From Myxococcales bacterium (GTDB taxonomy: Bacteria; Myxococcota_A; Polyangia; Polyangiales; Polyangiaceae): a DNA stretch of 64,000 nt. Position 1 is the first letter of the stretch. The number at the start of each line of letters is the position of its first letter. The notes below the pieces were generated by a model, which was not told where the DNA came from, did no database searches, and saw only the letters and a list, made by a program, of their open reading frames with translations. Positions 1 to 7,755 of the stretch are shown in pieces. The translations under genes and the position numbers were made by a program. The DNA lies in contig CANJCO010000015.1 of the NCBI GenBank assembly GCA_947473045.1, positions 24,946 to 88,945 of the forward strand, read 5' to 3'.

Positions 1-2
1 AA

Positions 3-128
3 GATCTGTGGAGTCGTTTCATCGGCGCCGCCATCGGCGTCTACTTGCTCGACCTGCTGCTTCGCCGCTTGCGGTTGTTCGACCGAAAGAAGACGGCGCG
101 TCCGAGCCTCGCTCGCGCGGCCGGGTAG
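3..128 (+). CDS. C-terminal fragment of a probable membrane protein (5' end outside window)
   Basis: The frame is open from the window edge to a TAG at 126-128 and encodes about 41 residues. A hydrophobic stretch (FIGAAIGVYLLDLLL) is followed by an Arg/Lys-rich tail (RRLRLFDRKK). This is the usual end of a membrane-anchored protein with one last transmembrane helix and a cytoplasmic basic tail. Such tails are common in VWA or glutamine-amidotransferase-like membrane proteins, but too little is visible to assign a family. It precedes the glutamate-cysteine ligase gene by 93 bases on the same strand. Confidence 0.5.
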   Translation, partial: DLWSRFIGAAIGVYLLDLLLRRLRLFDRKKTARPSLARAAG

Positions 129-221
129 CCCGCGGGCGCCTGCGGAAATAGTTCGGTGACGCGCGAGGGGGCCGGTGTAGGTTAGCGGCAACTCCTCGCA
201 TCGCGCGAGCATCTCAAGCGA

Positions 222-1583
222 GTGAAAACAGCCTTGGCGACCCCCAGCGACGACGATCTCCTCCGCACGCGCGACGACCTGTCGGCCTTCTTTCACGAGG
301 CCATCCAGCTCGATCCGGCCCGACACCTCGTCGGCCCTGAGCTCGAAAAGTTCGGAGTCACGGCTGACGGCAAGCCCCTCGGCTACGAAATCGGCGTCGC
401 CCGCGTGCTCGACACGCTGGTCGCGGGTTACGGGTGGGAGCCCGAATACGAAAAGCCCGGCGGTCCCCGCATCGCGCTCAAGCGCCGCGCGGCCAGTGTC
501 ACGCTCGAGCCGGGGGGGCAGCTCGAGCTGTCCGGGGCCGCCGTCGCCGACGTGCACGCCATCGCCGACGAGGCCGAAGAGCACATGCGCGAAATCGAGC
601 CTGCCTCGCGCGAGCTCGGGGTGCGTTGGCTCGGCGTAGGGTTTCATCCGTTCGCCGCGCTCTCCGATTTTTCGTGGGTGCCCAAGGCGCGCTACACTGT
701 CATGCGTCAGTATCTGCAGACGCGCGGCAGTCACGGCCTCGACATGATGCACCGCACCTGCACCGTGCAGGGTAACTACGACTTCACGAGCGAGCGCGAC
801 GCCATGCGCAAGGTGCGCCTCGGCATGAAGCTCGCGCCGCTGGTCGCGGCCACGTTCGCCAACAGCCCCTGGCTCGAAGGCAAGGAGCACGGCGGCGTTT
901 CGCTTCGAGCGAAAGTGTGGCTCGACGTCGATCCCGATCGCACCGGCCTCGTCCCCGCGATCTGGCACGAAAATGCTGGATTCGACGCGTACATCGACTG
1001 GGCGCTCGACGCGCCGATGTTTCTCTTCAAGCGAAATTATGAGGTCATCGCCAACACCGGGCAGACCTTCCGAAGCTTCATGCAAAGTGGCTTCGAGGGG
1101 CACGCGGCCACGCGCGGCGACTGGGTGCTCCACCTCAATACGCTCTTTCCCGAAGTGCGGCTCAAGCGCACCATCGAGATCCGCAGCGCCGACTCGCAGG
1201 GCAGGGAGCTCGGCAACGCGCTCCCCGCCATGTACGCGGGCCTTTACTACGACGCGGCGGCGCTCGAGGCCGCCGAGGCGCTCACCGAATCGTGGACGTA
1301 CGCCGAGGTCGAGGCCCTGCGGCAGGTCGTTTGGCGCGAGGGGCTGCGGGCCGAGTTCAAAGGACGCAAGCTCGCTTCGCACGCGGAGGCGATCCTCGAT
1401 ATCGCGCGTGGCGGTCTGGCCCGGCGCGCTCGGAAAAACGCGGCGGGTCGCGATGAGACCATTTACCTCGAGGCGCTGTGCGCCCTCGTCGCCCGCGGAC
1501 AGACTCCCGCCGACGCGCTGCTCGAAAAGACGCGCGGCGAGGCCGATCTGCGCGCGGCGATCATTCGCGAAACCGCGATCTGA
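222..1583 (+). CDS. gshA: Glutamate-cysteine ligase, plant/proteobacterial (GCS2) type
   Basis: Makes gamma-glutamylcysteine from glutamate, cysteine and ATP, the first step of glutathione synthesis in the cytoplasm. The 453-residue protein fits the plant/alphaproteobacterial class of about 450 residues rather than the E. coli class. Visible family motifs are PKARYTVMRQYL (about residue 151), MMHRTCTVQGNYDF (about 173, a variant of the TxSVQVNxDF strand) and FANSPWLEG (about 212). The start is GTG at 222, because homology begins soon after it and the in-frame ATG at 776 and beyond would cut the domain. No glutathione synthetase lies nearby. The last 23 bases overlap the convergent trpF-like gene. 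Confidence 0.85.
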   Translation: MKTALATPSDDDLLRTRDDLSAFFHEAIQLDPARHLVGPELEKFGVTADGKPLGYEIGVARVLDTLVAGYGWEPEYEKPGGPRIALKRRAASVTLEPGGQLELSGAAVADVHAIADEAEEHMREIEPASRELGVRWLGVGFHPFAALSDFSWVPKARYTVMRQYLQTRGSHGLDMMHRTCTVQGNYDFTSERDAMRKVRLGMKLAPLVAATFANSPWLEGKEHGGVSLRAKVWLDVDPDRTGLVPAIWHENAGFDAYIDWALDAPMFLFKRNYEVIANTGQTFRSFMQSGFEGHAATRGDWVLHLNTLFPEVRLKRTIEIRSADSQGRELGNALPAMYAGLYYDAAALEAAEALTESWTYAEVEALRQVVWREGLRAEFKGRKLASHAEAILDIARGGLARRARKNAAGRDETIYLEALCALVARGQTPADALLEKTRGEADLRAAIIRETAI

Positions 1584-2172
1584 CCGCACCCCGCGCGGCT
1601 TCGAGCAGCGCCGCGATCTTGTCGGGATCGTGTTCGCGCGGATCGTCGTCGCGGCAGGCGGCGACGTCGAGGTTCACGCAGTACGGTCCAACCGTCGCGA
1701 TCGCGGCTGCCAGGTTGCGCTCAGTGAGCCGGCCCGCGAGCGTCAGCTTTTTTCGCGCGGCGAGCGCGCGCAGCCGCGGCCACACGGACGGGTCGATCAC
1801 TTCGGTCAGCACGTAGTCGCCAGCGTAGCGCTCGGCCCGCGCCAGATCGTCGGCCCCGTTGATGCGTAGGGCGGGGTAGGCGTGCGGCAGCAGCGCCTGC
1901 AGCGTGTCGGGCAGCACCTCCCCGCCGAGCTGCAGGCAGCCGAGCTCGCCGTCGCGCCAAAGGGCTCGCAGCGCGTCGACATCGAGACCGCTCGCGACGC
2001 CGACGACGAGTGTGCGGCCTCGCACCGCGCGCGAGATGTCACGCGCGCGGGCGACGTCGACGTACGCCGGGCTCTCTGCGCCCAAATGAAGCCCGATCGC
2101 GCTCACTCCCAGTTTCGCGCACGCAAGCGCGCTGCGCACGCTCGTGACGCCGCATATCTTGACGACAGCCAC
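1561..2172 (-). CDS. trpF: Divergent phosphoribosylanthranilate isomerase (TrpF) homologue
   Basis: TrpF catalyses the Amadori rearrangement of phosphoribosylanthranilate in tryptophan synthesis. The 203-residue (beta/alpha)8-like protein keeps KICGVT with the catalytic Cys7, SPAYV (about 34), LQLGG (80-84, usually LQLHG) and LAGRLTERN (145-153, usually LSGGLxPEN). The segment normally carrying the general-acid Asp and the GGTGxxFDW phosphate loop is replaced by VLTEVIDPSVWPRL (121-134), which has no glycine motif. Activity on the usual substrate is therefore doubtful. The GTG start at 2172 lies 12 bases after the receiver gene, so it is the third gene of a GAF-receiver-trpF operon and not in a trp cluster. 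It overlaps gshA convergently. Confidence 0.7.
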   Translation of the reverse strand: MAVVKICGVTSVRSALACAKLGVSAIGLHLGAESPAYVDVARARDISRAVRGRTLVVGVASGLDVDALRALWRDGELGCLQLGGEVLPDTLQALLPHAYPALRINGADDLARAERYAGDYVLTEVIDPSVWPRLRALAARKKLTLAGRLTERNLAAAIATVGPYCVNLDVAACRDDDPREHDPDKIAALLEAARGAVRSRFRE

Positions 2173-2184
2173 AGCGACCGCGGA

Positions 2185-2571
2185 TCAGGCGTCGAGCTTG
2201 AGCAGCAGCTTGACTTGCGCGATGACCTGCGGCGCTTGAATCGGCTTCGTGATGTAGGCGTTGGCCCCGAGCGCGAGGGCGCGCTGCCGGTCTTCTTTGG
2301 CGCCTTCGGTCGTGATGATGACAATCGGCGTGTCCTGATGCGCGGGATCGCTGCGGACCCGCTTCACCAACTTCAGGCCGTCCATGATCGGCATATTGAT
2401 GTCGGTCACGATGATGTCGAACTTCTGCGCCGCCAGCTTTCGCAGTCCGTCGAAGCCGTCGTCGGCCTCGACAACGCGCAGGTTTTTGATGCGCGCCAGC
2501 GCAAACACGAGAAGCTGTCGCATCATCGGCGAGTCTTCGACGACCAAACAGGTTAGCTCGGCGGCGCTCAT
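2185..2571 (-). CDS. Single-domain CheY-like response regulator
   Basis: A 128-residue stand-alone receiver domain with all family marks: acidic pocket VEDSP (11-15), phospho-acceptor Asp57 in VTDINMP, the switch Thr in ITTEG (about 87-88) and Lys109 in ITKP. There is no output domain, so it should act through protein-protein contacts as CheY-type regulators do. It lies 19 bases downstream of the GAF-domain gene and 12 bases upstream of the TrpF homologue on the same strand. Its cognate kinase is not adjacent; the nearest kinase in the window is the hybrid protein at about 10-11 kb, on the opposite strand. Confidence 0.9.
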   Translation of the reverse strand: MSAAELTCLVVEDSPMMRQLLVFALARIKNLRVVEADDGFDGLRKLAAQKFDIIVTDINMPIMDGLKLVKRVRSDPAHQDTPIVIITTEGAKEDRQRALALGANAYITKPIQAPQVIAQVKLLLKLDA

Positions 2572-2590
2572 CGTGAATGCTCACCTAACT

Positions 2591-3301
2591 TCATATCGTC
2601 TCGCGCCGGTCAGCGGAAGCGATTGTCGCGTTGACGTAGGCCAGCAGGTCGGCCGGCTTCGGAAACGCACCGCCGCCGGCTCCGAAGAGAAACGCGCCGG
2701 CGAGCGCACCTGCCGCGCGTGACGACAGCAGCTCAAAGAGCGCTCGGTCGGTCGCCGTGAACGCGAGCTTCTGCTCGAACACGCACAGCACGGAGATGAC
2801 GCCCACGACGTTGCCGGCGAGCCTGAGGGGCAACACGGCTGCAGGCTCCAGAGGGCCCGCGAGGGCGAGCGATCCTTCGCGAATTTCGGCTTCGCCGCGG
2901 GCAAACACGCGCAGCAGCGCCTCGGCTCCGGGGCCCGCAGTTGCCGACAAACTCAGGCTGGGAAAGCGGGTCGGCTCAACGTTGTCGTGAACAACCGGCT
3001 GCAGCTCCTGAGCCTGCGGATCGACGAGATAGACGACGAACTGTCGGGCGCCGACGAGCTGCTGCAACAGCTCGCGAAGCAAACCAAGCACGCGGGTCAA
3101 GTCGAGCGTCGCGTGGAGCTGCTCGCCCGCGACGCATACGTTCGCGAGGGCGGCGACTTCGTCTTCGAGCCGATCGGAGCGCTCGGTCAGCGAACGGTTT
3201 TCACGCTCCAACACGGCTACGCGCTCGCGCAGTGCGGCCAGCGGCTCGCCGGCGCCTTGGGGCGAACGCGAATCAGGCGGCGGATGGGGGGGATGCGACA
3301 T
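2591..3301 (-). CDS. Coiled-coil GAF-domain protein
   Basis: A 236-residue soluble protein. Residues about 18-50 form a heptad-rich coiled coil (LAALRERVAVLERENRSL), followed by a GAF-like ligand-binding domain from about 55 to 200. Within that domain are FVVYLVDPQAQEL, AVLPLRLAGNVVGVISV and FTATDRALFELLSSRAAGAL, typical of GAF cores. No kinase, cyclase or EAL/GGDEF output is present. It is first in an operon with a CheY-like receiver, so a role in sensing or scaffolding of a two-component pathway is inferred. The similar GAF proteins I know of in deltaproteobacterial lineages carry no assigned ligand. Confidence 0.75.
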   Translation of the reverse strand: MSHPPHPPPDSRSPQGAGEPLAALRERVAVLERENRSLTERSDRLEDEVAALANVCVAGEQLHATLDLTRVLGLLRELLQQLVGARQFVVYLVDPQAQELQPVVHDNVEPTRFPSLSLSATAGPGAEALLRVFARGEAEIREGSLALAGPLEPAAVLPLRLAGNVVGVISVLCVFEQKLAFTATDRALFELLSSRAAGALAGAFLFGAGGGAFPKPADLLAYVNATIASADRRETI

Positions 3302-3361
3302 GGAGGCGCCGGAGCTTCGTGCAAAAATAGCACAACGGCGGGCGCCCGCGCCATTTCCCGC

Positions 3362-4426
3362 TCAGCCCCCGAGCTGCGCCATCCAGGTCGACAGCTCTCC
3401 GGTGATGATTCGGGGCGCGCGACGAAGCGCCGTGAGGTCGCGACTGCCCGTAAGCAGCATCACCGCGCGCAGCTCGTTTTCGAGGCCGTCAAAGAAGGCC
3501 ATCGCGCCGGCGCGGCCTCCCTCATGAAGCGCCTTCAGCGCCGGTCTCGCGATCCCTGCGGCGCGGGCGCCGAGGGCGATCGCTCGCGCGACATCTACGC
3601 CGCTGCCGATTCCGCCCGTCGCGATCACGTGAAGGCCGAGGGGCGCAAGCAGCGCTACGCTCGCGGCCGTGGGAACGCCCCAGTCCCAGAGCGCCTCGCC
3701 GAGGGCACGCTGCGCGCGATCGCCCTGCTCTTCGGCGCGCTTCGTTTCCACGCCCACCCACGACGTTCCGCCTGCGCCCGACACGTCCACCCATCGTACG
3801 CCCGCATCGCGCACTCGGCGACCGACAGAGGGCGCCAACCCGCAGCCGGTCTCCTTGACCACGACCGGCACAGTCAGCGTTTGCGCGAGGCGCGCGATCG
3901 TCTCGAGGCCGCGGGAAAAGTCGCGGTCGCCTCCAGGCTGTACGAGCTCCATGGCGGGGTTGAGGTGAATGCAAAGCGCGTCGGCGCCGACCTCGTCGAC
4001 GAGCGCCTGCACGTCGCTCGTGGTCATCTCGCGCGCCTGCACCACCCCGACGTTGCCGAGCACCGCGGTCGTCGGCGCTACCTCCCGCACGAGGTACGAC
4101 GGTGTCGAGCCCGGGCGCACGTGCATCGCGCGCTGGCTGCCGAGTCCGAAGCCGTAGCCGCGCTCCTCGGCGACCGCTGCGAGCTCGCGGTTGATGCGAC
4201 CGGCCTCGTCGTTGCCCCCGGTCATAGCGGCGATGATGAGCGGCGCGCGCAGGCGCTTGCCAAAGAGCTCACACGACAGGTCGAGGTCGCCGGTCGCGAA
4301 GTCGGGCAGCGCGTCGTGCACGAGGCGCACGCCTTCGAGCAGCGTGGTTTGTGCGCGAAAACCGACGTCGCCGGTGGCGCACAGCGCGATGTGATCGGTC
4401 TTTCGCTGCGAAATGGATCCGCTCAT
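3362..4426 (-). CDS. fni: Isopentenyl-diphosphate delta-isomerase, type 2 (FMN-dependent)
   Basis: Interconverts isopentenyl and dimethylallyl diphosphate using reduced FMN; cytoplasmic. The 354-residue length is typical. The sequence shows RKTDHI (8-13), the FMN-barrel strand PLIIAAMTGG (about 62), GSQRAM (about 96), ALCIHLNPAMEL, VVVKETGCG with the flavin-contacting Lys, VDVSGAGGTSW and ATGGIGSG. The ATG at 4426 has GGGAG five bases upstream. It is transcribed away from the prenyl synthase/mevalonate operon and supplies the allylic primer that the adjacent synthase needs. The type 2 enzyme is unrelated in sequence to type 1 Idi and often accompanies bacterial mevalonate genes. Confidence 0.95.
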   Translation of the reverse strand: MSGSISQRKTDHIALCATGDVGFRAQTTLLEGVRLVHDALPDFATGDLDLSCELFGKRLRAPLIIAAMTGGNDEAGRINRELAAVAEERGYGFGLGSQRAMHVRPGSTPSYLVREVAPTTAVLGNVGVVQAREMTTSDVQALVDEVGADALCIHLNPAMELVQPGGDRDFSRGLETIARLAQTLTVPVVVKETGCGLAPSVGRRVRDAGVRWVDVSGAGGTSWVGVETKRAEEQGDRAQRALGEALWDWGVPTAASVALLAPLGLHVIATGGIGSGVDVARAIALGARAAGIARPALKALHEGGRAGAMAFFDGLENELRAVMLLTGSRDLTALRRAPRIITGELSTWMAQLGG

Positions 4427-4499
4427 GAGTGCTCCCAGTATGTTCCCCGGCCATCAGATGCTGTCAGATTCGGTTTGGATGGCCGCGGCCCGCCAGCGG

Positions 4500-4517
4500 T
4501 TTCAAAAATATTTGAAA
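4500..4517. promoter_or_regulatory. AT-rich inverted repeat, candidate operator between fni and the mevalonate operon
   Basis: TTTCAAA, four bases, then TTTGAAA: two perfect 7-base arms in an otherwise GC-rich region, inside the 288-base divergent intergenic gap. It is placed so that one dimeric regulator could act on both fni and the mevalonate operon. No bound protein can be named from sequence. Confidence 0.4.
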
Positions 4518-4555
4518 GACAGCGAAAACACTCAGCTAATAGCCAAAGCCGCCGG

Positions 4556-4584
4556 TTGACAAACAACAGGTGTGACCCTAGCCT
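4556..4584 (+). promoter_or_regulatory. Predicted sigma70-type promoter of the prenyl synthase/mevalonate operon
   Basis: A perfect -35 TTGACA (4556-4561) is followed after 17 bases by TAGCCT (4579-4584), a weak -10. Transcription would begin near 4591, leaving a leader of about 125 bases before the ATG at 4715. The -35 match stands out in this GC-rich context; the -10 is the weak point. Confidence 0.4.
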
Positions 4585-4714
4585 CCCAAGTAGGTATGCG
4601 TCCACGCTCGCGCGATCCTGCCATATGCCGGTCGTCCTCGAACGTTTCTCTTCCGTCAGCAGCCCGATACAGGGCTTACGCCGCGGGCCTCCTGGAAGCC
4701 AGTCCCCACCTGCC

Positions 4715-5806
4715 ATGAACCCCGACCCCAACGCCTCGACCCTCAGCCGCGACCGGCGAGTCATCCCCAACGATGCCTTCGTCGAGTACTCAAACCGCGT
4801 GCGCGTCGCGCTCGAGCGTGAGCTGTCGAGCTGGCTGACCGAGCGGCAGACGGTAGCCGCTTCGTTGCATCCCGAAGTGGGCGCCGTCGTCGAGGCGCTC
4901 CGGGGGCTGTCGACGCGTGGCGGAAAGCGTTTTCGCGCCGTGCTCGTGGCCGTCGCGTACGAGGCTTGCGGAGGGCAGGGAGGCGCCGCGCGCACGTTGT
5001 GGGCGGGCGTCTCGATGGAGGTGCTGCAAGCCTATTTGCTTATCCACGATGACTGGATGGACGGTGACGAAGTGCGCAGGGGCGGACCGAGCGTTCACGC
5101 TGCGCTGCGCGCACGGTTTGGCGATGTTGCCGGCGGCGATGCCGCGGCGATTCTGGCGGGCGATTTCGGATCGGCGCTCGCGCTCGAGGCACTGACGCGC
5201 GTCGACGCTCCGGCGGCGTGTCTGGTCGAAGCCATGCGCGAGTTCGCGCGCATGCAGTGCGACGTCGTACTCGGGCAGCTCCTCGACATTCGCGGGGTGG
5301 TGTCTACCGCCCGCGAAATGGAGCAGATGCACGCGCTCAAGACGGCGAGCTATACGGCGAGGGGGCCGCTGCTAATGGGGGCCGCGCTCGCGGGCGCGAC
5401 GGCCGATCAGCGCGCAGCGCTCGAGGCGTACGCCGCTCCGGTGGGCGTTGCGTTTCAGCTTCGCGACGATCTCCTCGGCGTGTTCGGCAACCCCGAAAAG
5501 ACGGGAAAACCCCTCGGTGGCGACCTCACGCAAGGCAAGCGCAGCGCAGTCGTGATCGAGGCCGAGCAAGACGCGTCGATCCAACACGAACTGTCGGGTG
5601 TCATCGGCAATGCCGGGGCCTCCGACGCCGCCATCGCGGGCGCGCTTGAAGCCTTGCGCGGCTCGGGCGTGAAGCAGCGCGTCGAAGCGAGACTCGAGGT
5701 GCTGCTGGCAGAGGCCACCGACGCCGCGTCGCGCGGACCGTTCACCGACCTCGGCAGGAGCCTTCTCGTCGGCGCGGTCGACGCGCTGGGCGTGCGCGAG
5801 GACTAA
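4715..5806 (+). CDS. Polyprenyl (farnesyl/geranylgeranyl) diphosphate synthase
   Basis: Condenses isopentenyl diphosphate onto allylic primers to give C15-C20 prenyl diphosphates for carotenoids, quinones or sterols. The 363-residue all-helical synthase has the first aspartate-rich motif DDWMD (112-116), RRGGPSVH just after it, GQLLDIRG (about 187), and the second motif QLRDDLLGVFGNPEKTGKP (about 248-266). The first motif is DDxxD without the two-residue insertion usual for bacterial FPP synthases, and Tyr107 sits five residues before it. An archaeal-type GGPP-like product range is therefore possible. The frame stays open far upstream, but homology starts near the ATG at 4715. It is the first gene of the mevalonate operon; mevalonate kinase follows after 3 bases. 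Confidence 0.88.
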   Translation: MNPDPNASTLSRDRRVIPNDAFVEYSNRVRVALERELSSWLTERQTVAASLHPEVGAVVEALRGLSTRGGKRFRAVLVAVAYEACGGQGGAARTLWAGVSMEVLQAYLLIHDDWMDGDEVRRGGPSVHAALRARFGDVAGGDAAAILAGDFGSALALEALTRVDAPAACLVEAMREFARMQCDVVLGQLLDIRGVVSTAREMEQMHALKTASYTARGPLLMGAALAGATADQRAALEAYAAPVGVAFQLRDDLLGVFGNPEKTGKPLGGDLTQGKRSAVVIEAEQDASIQHELSGVIGNAGASDAAIAGALEALRGSGVKQRVEARLEVLLAEATDAASRGPFTDLGRSLLVGAVDALGVRED

Positions 5807-5809
5807 GCC

Positions 5810-6772
5810 ATGATCGAACGAACCGGACGCGCTTGCGGAAAGGTGATTCTGCTCGGAGAGCATGCAGTCGTGTACGGCATTCCGGCGATCGCGGTAGGCA
5901 TCGACCGCGGTGCATCGGCCGTGGCGCGAGCGTCGCTTGAAGGCCGCAGCCGGCTCGATGTGCGCGCATGGAACGTCAGCGTTCACGCGGGCGATCCCGA
6001 GCGCGATCTGGCGCGGGCGTTCGCGGCGGTGCTCGAAGCTTCGGGCGCTGCCGGTCAGGGGCCGATCGTCGTCGATGCGAGCGCCGACCTGCCTCCGGGC
6101 GCGGGGCTCGGCTGCTCGGCCGCCCTCGGCGTCGCGGTCGCGCGCGCGGTCGACCCCGACGCCGGTGCGCCGCAGGTGCTCGAGCGCGCGATGGCTTGGG
6201 AGCGGGTGTTTCACGGCAACCCCTCCGGTGTCGATGCAGCGGTCGCTGCGATGGGCGGGCCAGTGCTTTTTACGAAAAACGTAGGCGTAGAAGCGCTCGG
6301 CACGCGCGGCACGATCTCGCTTGCGATCGGCCACTCGGGAAGCGCCTCGAGCACGCGCTCGATGGTCGAGTCGGTGGCGCGCCAACTCGAACGCCGCCCG
6401 GAGGTCGTCAATCGCACGTTCGAGGCCATCCGCGCGCTCGTGGCGAACGCGCGCCTCGCCCTCGAGGCTCACGATCTCACGTCGCTCGGCAAGCTGATGG
6501 ACATGAACCAGATGCTCCTGTCGGGTCTGATGCTCTCGACTCCCGAGATCGAGCAGCTTTGCCGGGTTGCGCGTGAGGCCGGCGGGCTCGGGGCTAAACT
6601 TACCGGCGCGGGAGGCGGGGGCTGCGTTGTGGCGCTCGCCTCGGGGCAGGCGCACGCAGAGCGTATCGTCGACGGGTGGAAGGCGGCAAACTTCGAAGGT
6701 TTCGTGACCCGCGTGGGAACTCCCGACCGCGCGGCGAGTGTCTTCGCCGATCGCAGCCTGGTGACCCCGTGA
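5810..6772 (+). CDS. mvk: Mevalonate kinase
   Basis: Phosphorylates mevalonate to 5-phosphomevalonate with ATP. A GHMP kinase of 320 residues with motif 1 GKVILLGEHAVVYG (10-23), the ATP loop PPGAGLGCSAA (95-105), GNPSGVD with catalytic Asp142, and motif 3 KLTGAGGGGC near residue 275. The GEHAVVYG signature separates it from the phosphomevalonate kinase and decarboxylase encoded downstream. The start ATG at 5810 is 3 bases after the prenyl synthase stop, and its own stop (TGA 6770-6772) overlaps the GTG start of mvaD, so the three genes are almost certainly co-transcribed and coupled. Confidence 0.95.
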   Translation: MIERTGRACGKVILLGEHAVVYGIPAIAVGIDRGASAVARASLEGRSRLDVRAWNVSVHAGDPERDLARAFAAVLEASGAAGQGPIVVDASADLPPGAGLGCSAALGVAVARAVDPDAGAPQVLERAMAWERVFHGNPSGVDAAVAAMGGPVLFTKNVGVEALGTRGTISLAIGHSGSASSTRSMVESVARQLERRPEVVNRTFEAIRALVANARLALEAHDLTSLGKLMDMNQMLLSGLMLSTPEIEQLCRVAREAGGLGAKLTGAGGGGCVVALASGQAHAERIVDGWKAANFEGFVTRVGTPDRAASVFADRSLVTP

Positions 6773-7755
6773 CGCGCCGATCGGTCGCGCAGACGCACGC
6801 CAACATTGCGCTCGCAAAGTACTGGGGCAAGCGTGATGTCGCCGCGAACGTTCCTGCTGTTCCGAGCCTGTCGGTCACGCTCGAAGGCATGCGAACCATC
6901 ACCTCGATCGAGCTCGCGCCGGACCTCACGGCCGACACGTTCGAGCTCAACGGCGAGCCTGCTCCGGCGCTTGCGCTGGAGCGCACCGTCACGCTCCTCG
7001 ATCGCGTTCGCGCCGCTGCCGGTTCGGCAGACAAAGCCCGCGTGGTGTCGCATAATGATTTTCCCACTTCGAGCGGGCTCGCGTCGAGCGCCTCCGGCTT
7101 CGCGGCGCTCGCGGTCGCCGCTGCCCATGTCTATGCGCTCGACTGGTCGCTTGAGCGCGTGAGCGACCTCGCGCGTCGAAGCTCGGCGAGCGCGGCGCGC
7201 AGCGTTTTCGGCGGTTTTGTAGAGCTGGGATGCGATCTGCCCGCGTCCGGCGTGCTCGGCGCCTCGGTGGTGGCGCCTGCCGATCACCTCGACGTACGCG
7301 TGCTCGTGTGCGTTACGAGCGAGGGCGCGAAGGCCGTTGCGTCGACCGATGGCATGCGACGAACGGCGGAGCGGAGCCCCTACTACGCGGCGTGGGTGGA
7401 GCGCGCGCCGGTGATGTTTTCGAGCCTGAAGGCTGCGTTGCTCGCCCGCGATCTGGAGCAAGTGGGCGAGCTCACCGAAGCCAGCGCTCTCGCGATGCAT
7501 GCTTCCGCCATGGCGGCCGCGGTCGTGTACGTCACCGGCGCGACCCTGCAGGCGCTCGCGCAGGTGCGTGAGCTTCGCGCGCGGGGTTATGCCGCGTGGG
7601 CGACGATGGACGCCGGCCCTCACGTCAAGGTGCTGGTATCGGCCGCAGACGCCGCTGCCGTACGTGCGGCCATGGTCGAAGTGCCGGGCGTGCTGCGCGT
7701 GCTCGAAGCAAGACCGGGCCACGGCGCTACAGTGGTGGCCGACGACGCATCATGA
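6769..7755 (+). CDS. mvaD: Diphosphomevalonate decarboxylase
   Basis: ATP-dependent decarboxylation of mevalonate diphosphate to isopentenyl diphosphate. The 328-residue GHMP-fold protein shows the family opening HANIALAKYWGKRD (10-23, with Tyr18, Trp19 and Lys21), the glycine/serine loop PTSSGLASSASGFAAL, SASAARSVFGGF and DAGPHVK, which carries the catalytic Asp region. An earlier ATG at 6676 lies inside mvk. The GTG at 6769, overlapping the mvk stop as GTGA, puts the conserved N-terminus in place. Its stop overlaps the ATG of the next gene (ATGA), continuing the coupled operon. Confidence 0.93.
   Translation: MTRRSVAQTHANIALAKYWGKRDVAANVPAVPSLSVTLEGMRTITSIELAPDLTADTFELNGEPAPALALERTVTLLDRVRAAAGSADKARVVSHNDFPTSSGLASSASGFAALAVAAAHVYALDWSLERVSDLARRSSASAARSVFGGFVELGCDLPASGVLGASVVAPADHLDVRVLVCVTSEGAKAVASTDGMRRTAERSPYYAAWVERAPVMFSSLKAALLARDLEQVGELTEASALAMHASAMAAAVVYVTGATLQALAQVRELRARGYAAWATMDAGPHVKVLVSAADAAAVRAAMVEVPGVLRVLEARPGHGATVVADDAS

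Noticed and set aside
2987..4714. A plus-strand frame that would extend the prenyl synthase by more than 570 residues
   Set aside because: It runs antisense through the GAF and isomerase genes and has the Arg/His-rich composition of a shadow frame; the synthase family begins near the ATG at 4715.
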